This document shows positions 44,284 through 52,959 of a stretch of DNA of 54,636 bases, in pieces. The stretch is from an uncultured Pelagibacteraceae bacterium (GTDB taxonomy: Bacteria > Pseudomonadota > Alphaproteobacteria > Pelagibacterales > Pelagibacteraceae). The stretch is from contig CACFUX010000004.1 in assembly GCA_902569615.1 (NCBI GenBank), forward strand, positions 1 to 54,636, in the 5' to 3' direction. Both the position numbers and the translations under genes were made by a program. The notes beneath the pieces are model-generated. The model saw nothing but the letters and a program-made list of their open reading frames with translations. It had not been told where the DNA came from and did not search any database. Positions within the stretch are counted from its first letter, which is position 1; every line of letters starts with the position of its first letter.

Positions 44284-44478
44284 ATTAAAATAGAAGTAAA
44301 AGACAATAATATAGAGCAAGCACTAAGAGTGCTAAAAAGAAAACTTCAACGTGACGGTTTTTTTAAAATAATAAAATTAAAGAATACTTATGAAAAACCA
44401 TCAGAAAAAAAGAAAAGAATTCTTCAAGAAAATATTAAAAGAGTAAAAAAGTTAAACAAAATTAAAAATAGATATTAA
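44284..44478 (+). CDS. rpsU: 30S ribosomal protein S21 (ATT start proposed; alternative TTG start at 44272)
   Basis: VKDNNIEQALRVLKRKLQRDGFFKIIKLKNTYEKPSEKKKR; GGAGG at 44274-44278, 5 nt before ATT. Confidence 0.9.
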   Translation: MKIEVKDNNIEQALRVLKRKLQRDGFFKIIKLKNTYEKPSEKKKRILQENIKRVKKLNKIKNRY

Positions 44479-44484
44479 ATTTAC

Positions 44485-44561
44485 CGCGGGGTGGAGCAGC
44501 CTGGTAGCTCGCAAGGCTCATAACCTTGAGGTCGGCGGTTCAAATCCGTCCCCCGCAACCA
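44485..44561 (+). tRNA. initiator tRNA-fMet (CAT)
   Basis: cgcggggtggagcagcctggtagctcgcaagg-ctcataa-ccttg..ccccgcaacca; C1:A72 mismatch typical of initiator tRNA. Confidence 0.96.
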
Positions 44562-44565
44562 ATTA

Positions 44566-45261
44566 TTAAATTTTAAATTTAGATTTTTTACTATCAATTA
44601 AAAAATTTTTTACTGTCTCAGTCGTAAGGCTATTAAATGACTTTCCAAATTTTTCAATTTTTTCAATGATAGATGGAGGAATAGTAATTATATGGCAGCC
44701 AAGTTGTTTTGCTTGTAAATAATTATATGGCTCTCTAACACTTGCCCAAAGTATTTGAACATTTTTAAACTTTTTTGCCATTGAAATACTTTTTTTAAAT
44801 TCAGGGACTGGATCTTTTCCTACATCTGCTGCCCTTCCTGCAAAAATTGAAATAATTACTTTAGTTTTTTTGTCTACAACTTTAAGAATTTTTTTTGTTT
44901 GTTCATAATTATAAACAGCCGTAATATTTAATTTAACTTTCTTTTTGTTAAGTTCTTTAATTATTTTTCCCATAAACATACCCTTTGAATTAACTATAGG
45001 AATTTTTACATAAATATTTTTTCCCCAATTATTAATTTTCAAAGCTTGCTTTTTCATTTCTAAATAATTATCTCCAAATACTTCAAGTGAGACAGGTTTT
45101 TTTTTACAGATTTTTAGTATTTTTTTTGAATAAGATTTGTAGTCTTTTGCACCAGCTCTTCTCATTAAAGTTGGATTTGTTGTAAAACCTTTAACAATTT
45201 TTTTTTTATTAAATTTTTTAATTTTATTTAGTTCAGCAATATCACAAAAAATTTTAATCAT
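44566..45261 (-). CDS. transaldolase family protein (TalC / fructose-6-phosphate aldolase-like)
   Basis: KIFCDIAELNKIKK, VKGFTTNPTLMRRAG, NITAVYNYEQ, VIISIFAGRAADVG, ILWASVREPYN. Confidence 0.9.
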   Translation of the reverse strand: MIKIFCDIAELNKIKKFNKKKIVKGFTTNPTLMRRAGAKDYKSYSKKILKICKKKPVSLEVFGDNYLEMKKQALKINNWGKNIYVKIPIVNSKGMFMGKIIKELNKKKVKLNITAVYNYEQTKKILKVVDKKTKVIISIFAGRAADVGKDPVPEFKKSISMAKKFKNVQILWASVREPYNYLQAKQLGCHIITIPPSIIEKIEKFGKSFNSLTTETVKNFLIDSKKSKFKI

Positions 45262-45270
45262 AAAAAATTA

Positions 45271-46005
45271 CTAAAGTACTCTTAATAGTTTATATTTAAA
45301 AATTTTAAAGAAAAATCTGATTGCATAAACAATATGAAAAGAAGATTTTTCAGTTCCATAAAAAGTTTTAATTGGAATTTCTTTTATATAAAGATTATTA
45401 TTTACAAGTTGTAATCTTAGATCAATGTCGAAACAAAAATTATTATCACAATTAAAGAAAAAATTTTTATTTATTGTTTTTAAATTATATGCCCAGTATC
45501 CTGTGTGACAGTCAGTAAACTTTGTATTAAACAAAAAGTTAAAAAATTTGGTAAGAACGATATTTCCTAAAAATTTATAAAATGGCATTTTGCCTTTTAT
45601 TGCTGATTCTTTTTTCATCATTCTAGAACCTGAAACTGCTGAATATTTATTTGAACTCTTTATAACATTAAGCATTTTTGAAATATATTTTGGATTATAC
45701 TGATTATCGCCATGGAGCATTAATGCATAATCAAATTTTCTTTTAAAAGCATATGACAAGCATTTTTTAATATTGCCTCCATATCCTAAATTTTTTTTAT
45801 TAAAATTAATTTTTATTTTTGATCCATACTTAGATTTTGCAAGATTAATATACTTTACTGTAACTTTATCGTCAGAATCATCGTCACTTATATAAATTTC
45901 AAAATTATGTTTTGATAAATATTTAAAAGGAATTTTTTTAATTAAATTTAATATTCTAAAAGATGCTTTGTAAGTAACTATAAATATTAGTATTTTTTTT
46001 TTCAT
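45271..46005 (-). CDS. family 2 glycosyltransferase (polyprenyl-phosphate sugar synthase-like)
   Basis: IFIVTYKA, YISDDDSDD, NLGYGGNIKKCLSYA, ALMLHGDNQYNPKYI. Confidence 0.88.
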   Translation of the reverse strand: MKKKILIFIVTYKASFRILNLIKKIPFKYLSKHNFEIYISDDDSDDKVTVKYINLAKSKYGSKIKINFNKKNLGYGGNIKKCLSYAFKRKFDYALMLHGDNQYNPKYISKMLNVIKSSNKYSAVSGSRMMKKESAIKGKMPFYKFLGNIVLTKFFNFLFNTKFTDCHTGYWAYNLKTINKNFFFNCDNNFCFDIDLRLQLVNNNLYIKEIPIKTFYGTEKSSFHIVYAIRFFFKIFKYKLLRVL

Positions 46006-46064
46006 AATTTTGGAGCTGATGTAACTTATTTAATAAATATATCAAACTCAAATATCTTAAATCA

Positions 46065-47324
46065 TTAAATAACACTATTTTTTATAATTCTTAATAAAAT
46101 AAATCCAAAATAAAAGCCATAAAGATAAAATAAATTTATATTTTTTTTAAAAAAATATCCACTTAGAGAACTATAAAAAACTGTAAAAAATAAAATTAAT
46201 ATTAATGGATCATAGTATTTATGATAAATTGTATTTTGTACATTTGATAGTATTAAAACGAAAATAATTAAAAAATTATTCAAATTTTTATAAGAAAAAT
46301 ATAGAATTAACATCAGAGATAAAAAGCTGAAAATATAAAAAATAAAGTTATCATTTAAAAAAAAATTTGATATTTGAAAAAAGACTCCACCACCAGTAAA
46401 ATTTGTAGAATAATTAAAAAAAGGTAAGCACAAAATAAATAATATTATTGTGAATAATATAATTTTTTTCAAATTTTGAAAAAAATCATTTAGAAATTCT
46501 TTATTTATTATAAAAGGAAGCATATGAAACATAAATATCGAGCCTATAATAAGTATTTTATTTGACAAATTATAACTTAACCCAATCAACTCTTTATTAT
46601 TGGTACCAGGTGTGTTTGCAGTCAAAAAATTTATATCTAAAATAAAAATGTAATAAAAAGCTGGTAAAGACATTATTGCAGAAAAAATACTAATATTAAT
46701 TAAAAATCTTAAATTTGATATTTTCAAATAGTTATAAAAAAAATAAATTATAAAAACAGAAAAATTGGGACTAATGTAAGAAGATATAATTAAATAAATT
46801 AAATTTTTCCAAACATGTATATTAGAATTATTTTGTTTAAATTTTAAATATTCGTAAATAGAAAGAGTAAAAAAAATAAGTCCAATGATTCTTGAATCTG
46901 GCCATATAGCTAAAGATCTAAATGTAGGTGATAAAAAAATAACTAAAGATAAAGTTATTAAAATGTTTTTGCTAATTTCACTAAATTTTAAAATTAAACA
47001 TTTATAAAATATATAAATCAATAAAAGTGAAATATTAAGATGTATAAATCTAATATAATCATATGAAAAACCTAATTTTAAAAATTGACCAAGAAATACT
47101 GGATATAAAGGAGAATGCCTGTGCCCATAGTTTTCATAATTTAAAAGTGTTTTTTTTAAATTTACTGCTGAATCTTTAATGACTGGATAATTTGTTCCAT
47201 GCCAGTCCATGGTAGCTCCAAAATTTAGATCTTCACCAAAGATAAAACCTACAACTAAAGAAGAATACAAAATAAACGATAAGGATATCGTGTATCTGTA
47301 ATTATTTAACAATTTATCTATCAC
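46065..47324 (-). CDS. polytopic membrane protein, GT-C glycosyltransferase-like
   Basis: About 10 hydrophobic segments; first loop with DWHGTNYPVIKD..GHRHSPLYPVFLGQFL resembling GT-C proteins. Confidence 0.5.
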   Translation of the reverse strand: MIDKLLNNYRYTISLSFILYSSLVVGFIFGEDLNFGATMDWHGTNYPVIKDSAVNLKKTLLNYENYGHRHSPLYPVFLGQFLKLGFSYDYIRFIHLNISLLLIYIFYKCLILKFSEISKNILITLSLVIFLSPTFRSLAIWPDSRIIGLIFFTLSIYEYLKFKQNNSNIHVWKNLIYLIISSYISPNFSVFIIYFFYNYLKISNLRFLINISIFSAIMSLPAFYYIFILDINFLTANTPGTNNKELIGLSYNLSNKILIIGSIFMFHMLPFIINKEFLNDFFQNLKKIILFTIILFILCLPFFNYSTNFTGGGVFFQISNFFLNDNFIFYIFSFLSLMLILYFSYKNLNNFLIIFVLILSNVQNTIYHKYYDPLILILFFTVFYSSLSGYFFKKNINLFYLYGFYFGFILLRIIKNSVI

Positions 47325-47356
47325 TTAATTATTTTTGAAAAAAAACTTTATATAAT

Positions 47357-48754
47357 TTAAAGTAATTTTGAAATATCTTCTGTCATTTTTTTAGCATCCG
47401 CAAATAACATTAATGTATTATCTCTATAAAATAAATCGTTATCTATACCGGCATAACCAGGTGAAAGACTTCTTTTTACAAACAAAACTGATTTTGATTT
47501 TTCCACATCTAAAATTGGCATTCCATATATAGGACTTTGAGGATCTGTTTTGGCAATTGGGTTTGTTACATCATTTGCTCCAATTACATATGCAACATCG
47601 CAGTTGGCAAAATCATTATTTATTTCTTCTAATTCAAATACCTCATCATATGGAACATTTGCTTCAGCAAGCAACACGTTCATATGGCCAGGCATTCTTC
47701 CTGCAACAGGATGAATTGCATAAGATACTTTAACGCCATTTTTTTTTAAAGCATCTACCATTTCTCTTAGTGCATGCTGAGCCTGAGCTACAGCCATTCC
47801 ATATCCTGGAACTATTATAACTGAAGAGGCATTTTTCATTAAAAATGCTGCATCATCAGCATTACCACTTTTTACAGGTTTTTGCTCTTTTGAGTCTTTT
47901 GAAGAAGATTGATCTGTAGCTCCCCAACCTCCAAGTATAACATTAAAGAATGAACGGTTCATTCCCTTGCACATAATGTATGATAATATTGCTCCTGAAG
48001 AGCCTACTAATGCACCTGTAATTATTAATGCAGTGTTTTCTAAAGTAAAACCTATGCCTGCCGCTGCCCATCCAGAATAAGAGTTTAGCATTGATATAAC
48101 TACTGGCATATCTGCTCCACCAATTGGAATAATTATTAAAATTCCTACTAAAAATGAAATTACTACTACAGTCCAAAATAAATTATTTGATTGAGTTTTA
48201 CATAAGAAAAATATTAGTCCAACTAAACTAATCCCTAAAATTAAGTTTAATAAATGCTGTCCAGAAAAAGTAATGGGAGATCCTGACATTATTCCTCTTA
48301 ATTTTAAAAAAGCTATAATTGAACCTGTAAAAGTAATCGCTCCAATCGATGCTCCTAGCGACATCTCAATTAAACTTGCTATTTTAATATTCCCTGGAGA
48401 ACCTAAATTAAATACTTCTGGATTTAAAAAAGCTGAAATAGCTACAAAAACAGCTGCGAGACCTACTAAGCTATGAAATCCAGCAACAAGCTCTGGCATG
48501 GCTGTCATTGGAATTTTAAAAGCAATAAATGCACCTATTGATCCACCAATTAAAAGTAAAATTATTAGATATAAAAAACCTGTTGAAAAATTTCCCACTG
48601 AAATTATTGTAACAATAATTGCTATTGCCATTCCAACTATTCCAAACAAATTTCCCTGCCTGGATGTTTCTGGTGATGAAAGTCCTCTAAGAGCTAAAAT
48701 AAAAAGTATTCCAGAAATTAGATAAAATACTGCTAATAAATTTGCAGAAATCAT
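47357..48754 (-). CDS. pntB: NAD(P) transhydrogenase beta subunit
   Basis: GLSSPETSRQGNLFGIVGM, VIIVPGYGMAVAQAQHALREMVDALKKNGVKVSYAIHPVAGRMPGHMNVLLAEANVPYD. Confidence 0.96.
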   Translation of the reverse strand: MISANLLAVFYLISGILFILALRGLSSPETSRQGNLFGIVGMAIAIIVTIISVGNFSTGFLYLIILLLIGGSIGAFIAFKIPMTAMPELVAGFHSLVGLAAVFVAISAFLNPEVFNLGSPGNIKIASLIEMSLGASIGAITFTGSIIAFLKLRGIMSGSPITFSGQHLLNLILGISLVGLIFFLCKTQSNNLFWTVVVISFLVGILIIIPIGGADMPVVISMLNSYSGWAAAGIGFTLENTALIITGALVGSSGAILSYIMCKGMNRSFFNVILGGWGATDQSSSKDSKEQKPVKSGNADDAAFLMKNASSVIIVPGYGMAVAQAQHALREMVDALKKNGVKVSYAIHPVAGRMPGHMNVLLAEANVPYDEVFELEEINNDFANCDVAYVIGANDVTNPIAKTDPQSPIYGMPILDVEKSKSVLFVKRSLSPGYAGIDNDLFYRDNTLMLFADAKKMTEDISKLL

Positions 48755-49062
48755 TTTTTATCCTTCTTCTTCTTTTTGTACATAGCTAGCATTCTCTGTG
48801 TAACTAAAAATCCACCAAAAATATTAACAGCTGCTAAAATTATTGCTAAATAACCAAATATATTTGCTGTATCAAATACATTGCTATTTTCTCCCGCTAA
48901 TGCAGCAATAATAGCTCCAACTATAATTACTGATGAAATAGCGTTTGTAACTGACATAAGAGGAGTATGTAATGATGGAGTAACACTCCAAACAACATAA
49001 TATCCTATAAAAATAGAAAGTATAAAAATGCTTAATCTAAATATAAATGGGTCAATTTCCAT
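48751..49062 (-). CDS. NAD(P) transhydrogenase alpha-2 (membrane) subunit
   Basis: GYYVVWSVTPSLHTPLMSVTNAISSVIIVGAI. Confidence 0.93.
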   Translation of the reverse strand: MEIDPFIFRLSIFILSIFIGYYVVWSVTPSLHTPLMSVTNAISSVIIVGAIIAALAGENSNVFDTANIFGYLAIILAAVNIFGGFLVTQRMLAMYKKKKKDKK

Positions 49063-49066
49063 AAGT

Positions 49067-50155
49067 TTACTTTAATATTGTTTTTGCAATAATTTCGTCC
49101 TCCAAATTAATATTAATTTTCTTATTATCTTTATCATATAAATTAGAGACAAAATTAAATACATTTTTTGCATAAAGATTTGATGATGAAACTGGCAATT
49201 TATTTAAAATGTTACTTTCACCCATAATTTTAACACCATTTTTTTCAACTATTTTATCTACTTCGCTAAACGCAACATTACCACCTTGGACTGCAGCCAA
49301 ATCATATATTATAGATCCAGGACGTAAGTTTTGTAACATTTTTTCTGTAATTATTAATGGAGCTTTTTTTCCTGGAATCAAAGCAGTGCAGATCACAATA
49401 TCAATCTTTTTTAGTGTTTCACTTAATAGTTCTTCTTGTTTCATCTTAAATTCATTTGATGCCTCTTTAGCATACCCTCCTTCAGTTTCTAAATTTTCCT
49501 CTCCTTCAACAACTAAAAACTTTCCTCCCAGACTTTCTACTTGCTCTTTTGATGCTGCTCTTACATCAGTTGCAAATACAATGGCTCCCATTCTTTTTGC
49601 TGTTGCAATAGCTTGCAAACCTGCAACGCCTGCACCAACAATCAAAATTTTTGCTGCAGGTATTGTTCCTGCTGCAGTCATCATCATTGGTATAGCCTTT
49701 TCAAAAACAGAAAATGATTCTACGACAGCTTTGTATCCAGCTAAATTAGCTTGTGATGAAAGTATATCCATTGATTGAGCTCTAGTTATTCTTGGTAATA
49801 GTTCTAGTGAAAACATGTTAACATTCTTATTTACCAACTGATCAATTTTATTTTTATTTTCGTAGGGATTTAAAACACCAATATAAGTTTGGTTAGACCT
49901 TAAAAGAGAAGTTTTGTCTTCATCTAGCAGATTCATTTGAATGATAATATCGCAATCTTGAATCAATTTTTTATCATCACTGACAAATTTTACACCAGCT
50001 TCTTTAAACTCTTCCTCTCCAAAACCTATATGATTTCCATAATTTTCACTTAATTGAATTTCAAACCCTAAATTAATATATTTTTTTGCAATTTCAGGGG
50101 TTATTGAAACTCTTTTTTCTAATTCTTTGTTTTCTGATACAGAGCCTATTATCAT
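49067..50155 (-). CDS. pntA: NAD(P) transhydrogenase alpha-1 subunit
   Basis: EKRVSITPEIAKKYINLGFEIQLSENYG, LVVGAGVAGLQAIATAKRMGAIVFATDVR-like segment, TALIPGKKAPLIITEKML. Confidence 0.95.
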   Translation of the reverse strand: MIIGSVSENKELEKRVSITPEIAKKYINLGFEIQLSENYGNHIGFGEEEFKEAGVKFVSDDKKLIQDCDIIIQMNLLDEDKTSLLRSNQTYIGVLNPYENKNKIDQLVNKNVNMFSLELLPRITRAQSMDILSSQANLAGYKAVVESFSVFEKAIPMMMTAAGTIPAAKILIVGAGVAGLQAIATAKRMGAIVFATDVRAASKEQVESLGGKFLVVEGEENLETEGGYAKEASNEFKMKQEELLSETLKKIDIVICTALIPGKKAPLIITEKMLQNLRPGSIIYDLAAVQGGNVAFSEVDKIVEKNGVKIMGESNILNKLPVSSSNLYAKNVFNFVSNLYDKDNKKININLEDEIIAKTILK

Positions 50156-50166
50156 AAAACTATAGA

Positions 50167-50292
50167 TTATTTTTGTCTTGCTTTAAACTTGGGATTTTTT
50201 TTATTTATAATGTAAACTCTTCCTCTTCTTCTGACTAATTTAGAATTAAGATCTCTTTTTTTTAAGGATTTAAGTGAGCTTGCTATTTTCAT
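50167..50292 (-). CDS. rpmJ: 50S ribosomal protein L36
   Basis: [41 protein letters not shown]; start trimmed because the supplied ORF runs into the 5S gene. Confidence 0.93.
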   Translation of the reverse strand: MKIASSLKSLKKRDLNSKLVRRRGRVYIINKKNPKFKARQK

Positions 50293-50304
50293 AAATTTTA
50301 TTAA

Positions 50305-50420
50305 GCCTGGCAATGTCCTACTCTTCCATGTCTTAAGACAAAGTACCATCGGCGCTGAAAGGCTTGACTTCCGAGTTCGGAATGGGATCGGGTATTGCCC
50401 TTTCGCAATAATCACCAGGC
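50305..50420 (-). rRNA. rrf: 5S rRNA (116 nt)
   Basis: Reverse complement gcctggtgattattgcgaaagggcaatacccgatcccattccgaactcggaagtcaagcctttcagcgccgatggtactttgtcttaagacatggaagagtaggacattgccaggc; paired ends GCCUGG/CCAGGC. Confidence 0.96.
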
Positions 50421-50426
50421 AAAAAA

Positions 50427-50455
50427 TATATAGAAGATAAAATAATAATTGTAAA
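50427..50455 (-). promoter_or_regulatory. putative sigma70 promoter of 5S rRNA
   Basis: Minus strand TTTACA - 17 bp - TATATA, with 6 nt to the mature 5S 5' end. Confidence 0.5.
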
Positions 50456-50472
50456 CTTTTTTTATATCGCGT

Positions 50473-51138
50473 TTATGTAAATAAATGACCAATAATACTA
50501 GTTAATATTAAAAAACCATCTTTTAATGCATTTACTTTTTTAAAACCTCCTATCCTTGATCTTTCAAATGATGGAATACATTTATAACTTAACCCAGACT
50601 TTTTTGCCTTTATTGGTAATTCAACACATAATCTAAAATCTGTTGATTTTAATTTTAGAGACTTAACTGATCTAGTATTTGCTAGAATATATGTAAATAA
50701 TATGTCTGATATTTTTAAATTAAATAGAAAATTACCGAGAAAAGAAAAAATTTTATTTCCTAAAAGAGTAATAAAGGTATCGTCTTCGCTACCACCACCA
50801 GGCTTTGCATATCTAGAAGTAAAAACCAAATCTAAATTTTTGCATAATTTTAACATTCTATTCAAATACTTTGGATCCATTGATCCATCAGCGTTGATGA
50901 TGCAAAAATATTTTGTCTTAGTGCTATTTATACCTTCAATTATTGCATTTCCGTATCCTAATTTTTTTTGCTTAAAAATTTCAACTTCTTTAAATTTTTT
51001 TAGTGAATTAATCGTTTTAGTGTCATCCTTTTGTAAAACAATTTTTTTTTTACATTTATATTTTTTTAGTTCTTTTAAAAAAATTGGAAGAGACTCAGAT
51101 TCTCTTTTACTTGGGATTATTAAAGTTAAATCTTTCAT
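50473..51138 (-). CDS. family 2 glycosyltransferase (DPM1-like)
   Basis: LTLIIPSKRESESLPIFLKEL, LGYGNAIIEGI, INADGSMDPKYL. Confidence 0.9.
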   Translation of the reverse strand: MKDLTLIIPSKRESESLPIFLKELKKYKCKKKIVLQKDDTKTINSLKKFKEVEIFKQKKLGYGNAIIEGINSTKTKYFCIINADGSMDPKYLNRMLKLCKNLDLVFTSRYAKPGGGSEDDTFITLLGNKIFSFLGNFLFNLKISDILFTYILANTRSVKSLKLKSTDFRLCVELPIKAKKSGLSYKCIPSFERSRIGGFKKVNALKDGFLILTSIIGHLFT

Positions 51139-51145
51139 TATAATT

Positions 51146-52030
51146 TTAAGATATATTTTTCTTAAAATGATTTATATAAGATTTTAGATTTTTTCTACCA
51201 AAAATTTTATAAACTTTATTTGATAAATTCATTTCTGTAAGAGCAGAAGCATAACGTTCACCTGATCTTTTTGGTAAAAATTTAATTTTATTAGTAAATA
51301 GCTTAGCAACTTCTAATATGGAATAACTTGTTTTATTTGAAACACTATAATGTCTATTTTTATTTTTTTTCCATGCAAAATAAACTGCCTCAATTGTATC
51401 ATCAATATGAGTGAACCTTCTTGTTTGAGAGCCAGGTCTTACAACAGTTAATGGTTTTTTTTGTTTGTACAAAAACTCAAAAATTCCAATTACAGTAGCC
51501 ATATCTCCTTTGCATATTTGCTTTGGGCCATAAACATTATAAAAATAAATTATTTCAAATTTTAAATTAAACCATTTTTTTAAATTTTCTAATAATTCGA
51601 TATTTTTTGATTTCGTAAAAGCATAGGGTGATAAATCTTTATCTTTTCCAGAATTGCCTAAGCTTGCCGATGTAGCTGAATAAACTAATTTTATTTTATT
51701 TAATAGACAAAAATTAAATACAGCTTTTGATGCAATTGAATTTGAATCAAAGCATTGATCAAATTTTTTAAAACTTTGGTATATTCTAGAAAATTCTCCA
51801 AAATGAAAAACTGTATGAATTTTATTTTTATTTTTATTTAATAGTCGAAAAATATATTTTGTATTTGATTTTAAATATTTAACTCTTATATTTTTTATAT
51901 GATTAGATTTTGATCCTGAGGAATAATTATCAATACTAATTATTTTAAAACTTGTTTTCTTTAACAAGTATCTGATCAAATTTGAGCCAACAAAACCTGC
52001 GCCCCCGGTTACTACTAACAATTTTTTCAT
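51146..52030 (-). CDS. NAD-dependent epimerase/dehydratase (UDP-sugar epimerase-like)
   Basis: VTGGAGFVGSNLIRYLL, YSATSASLGN, SPYAFTKSK (YxxxK), FYNVYGP. Confidence 0.9.
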   Translation of the reverse strand: MKKLLVVTGGAGFVGSNLIRYLLKKTSFKIISIDNYSSGSKSNHIKNIRVKYLKSNTKYIFRLLNKNKNKIHTVFHFGEFSRIYQSFKKFDQCFDSNSIASKAVFNFCLLNKIKLVYSATSASLGNSGKDKDLSPYAFTKSKNIELLENLKKWFNLKFEIIYFYNVYGPKQICKGDMATVIGIFEFLYKQKKPLTVVRPGSQTRRFTHIDDTIEAVYFAWKKNKNRHYSVSNKTSYSILEVAKLFTNKIKFLPKRSGERYASALTEMNLSNKVYKIFGRKNLKSYINHFKKNIS

Positions 52031-52959
52031 TATTTTAATTTTAAATATTCTAAGTAAACTTTTTTAAAAGATTCATCTAATTTAGTTTTTGCTTTCCAGC
52101 CATATTTATTTGCTATTGTTAAATCGAGTTTTTTTCTTAGCATTCCATTGGGTTTACTCAAATCATATTTAATCTTTAAATTTATATTAAGTTTTTTCAT
52201 TATAAATTTTGCAAAATCTTCAATAGTTTTTTCTAATCCACTACCGATATTGATGAAATTTTCCTTAGTTCTTTTTTTCATAAAAAAAACACATGCGTCA
52301 GCAAAATCTTCTACATAAAGTAATTCTCTTTTAGGTTTTCCATTTCCCCACAAAATAACAGATTTTTTACCACTAGTTTTTGCTTTATGTATTTTTTTTA
52401 TAAGTGCAGGAAAAAAATGTGAGCTTTTAAGATCATAGTTATCATTTGATCCAAACATATTTGCCGGCATAAGGGTTTTATAATTTAATTTATATTGTTT
52501 GCTATATTCCATACACATTTTAACCCCTGCTATTTTTGCAATTGAATAAGCATCATTAGTTTCCTCCAAAGGGCCTGTCATGAAATAACTTTCTTTTATT
52601 GGCTGCTTAGTTTTTTTTGGATAAATACAACTAGATCCTAAAAATATTAGGTTTTTTACTCCTGACAAATAAGAGCTATGAATAATATTCGATTGTATTG
52701 TTAAATTTTCATATAAGAAATTTGCTTTAAAATTATTATTAGCTAAAATTCCGCCTACCTTTGCAGCTGCTATAATTACTATTTTAGGTTTAGTTTTTTT
52801 AAAAAATTTTTCAACTTTGATTTGATCTAATAAATTTAATTTCTTTTTTGAAATAGTAATTATTTTTTTGTATCCATCTTTTTCTAATCTTTTCAGAATT
52901 GCAGAACCTACCATCCCATTGTGTCCTGCTAAAAAAATCTTACTATTTTTTGAAATCAT
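52030..52959 (-). CDS. fcl: GDP-L-fucose synthase
   Basis: KIFLAGHNGMVGSAILKRL, LGSSCIYPK, YSIAKIAGVKMCMEY, MPANMFGSNDNY, WGNGKPKRELLYVEDFADAC. Confidence 0.94.
   Translation of the reverse strand: MISKNSKIFLAGHNGMVGSAILKRLEKDGYKKIITISKKKLNLLDQIKVEKFFKKTKPKIVIIAAAKVGGILANNNFKANFLYENLTIQSNIIHSSYLSGVKNLIFLGSSCIYPKKTKQPIKESYFMTGPLEETNDAYSIAKIAGVKMCMEYSKQYKLNYKTLMPANMFGSNDNYDLKSSHFFPALIKKIHKAKTSGKKSVILWGNGKPKRELLYVEDFADACVFFMKKRTKENFINIGSGLEKTIEDFAKFIMKKLNINLKIKYDLSKPNGMLRKKLDLTIANKYGWKAKTKLDESFKKVYLEYLKLK

Noticed and set aside
44485-44561. Initiator tRNA anticodon stem has A29:U41 instead of the full three G:C pairs
   Set aside because: To my recollection this variant is common in alphaproteobacterial initiator tRNAs, so not unusual
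49209-49778. 189-aa ORF antisense to pntA
   Set aside because: Serine/proline-rich shadow ORF opposite a well-supported gene
48751-50155. Split pntA as a disrupted gene
   Set aside because: Two-part alpha subunit is a normal alphaproteobacterial arrangement; both parts are intact
50293-50415. N-terminal 41 residues of the supplied ORF 50167..50415
   Set aside because: Translation of 5S rRNA; the real L36 begins at 50292
50702-51187. 161-aa ORF antisense to the GT2 gene
   Set aside because: Low-complexity shadow ORF; the minus-strand GT2 has clear motifs
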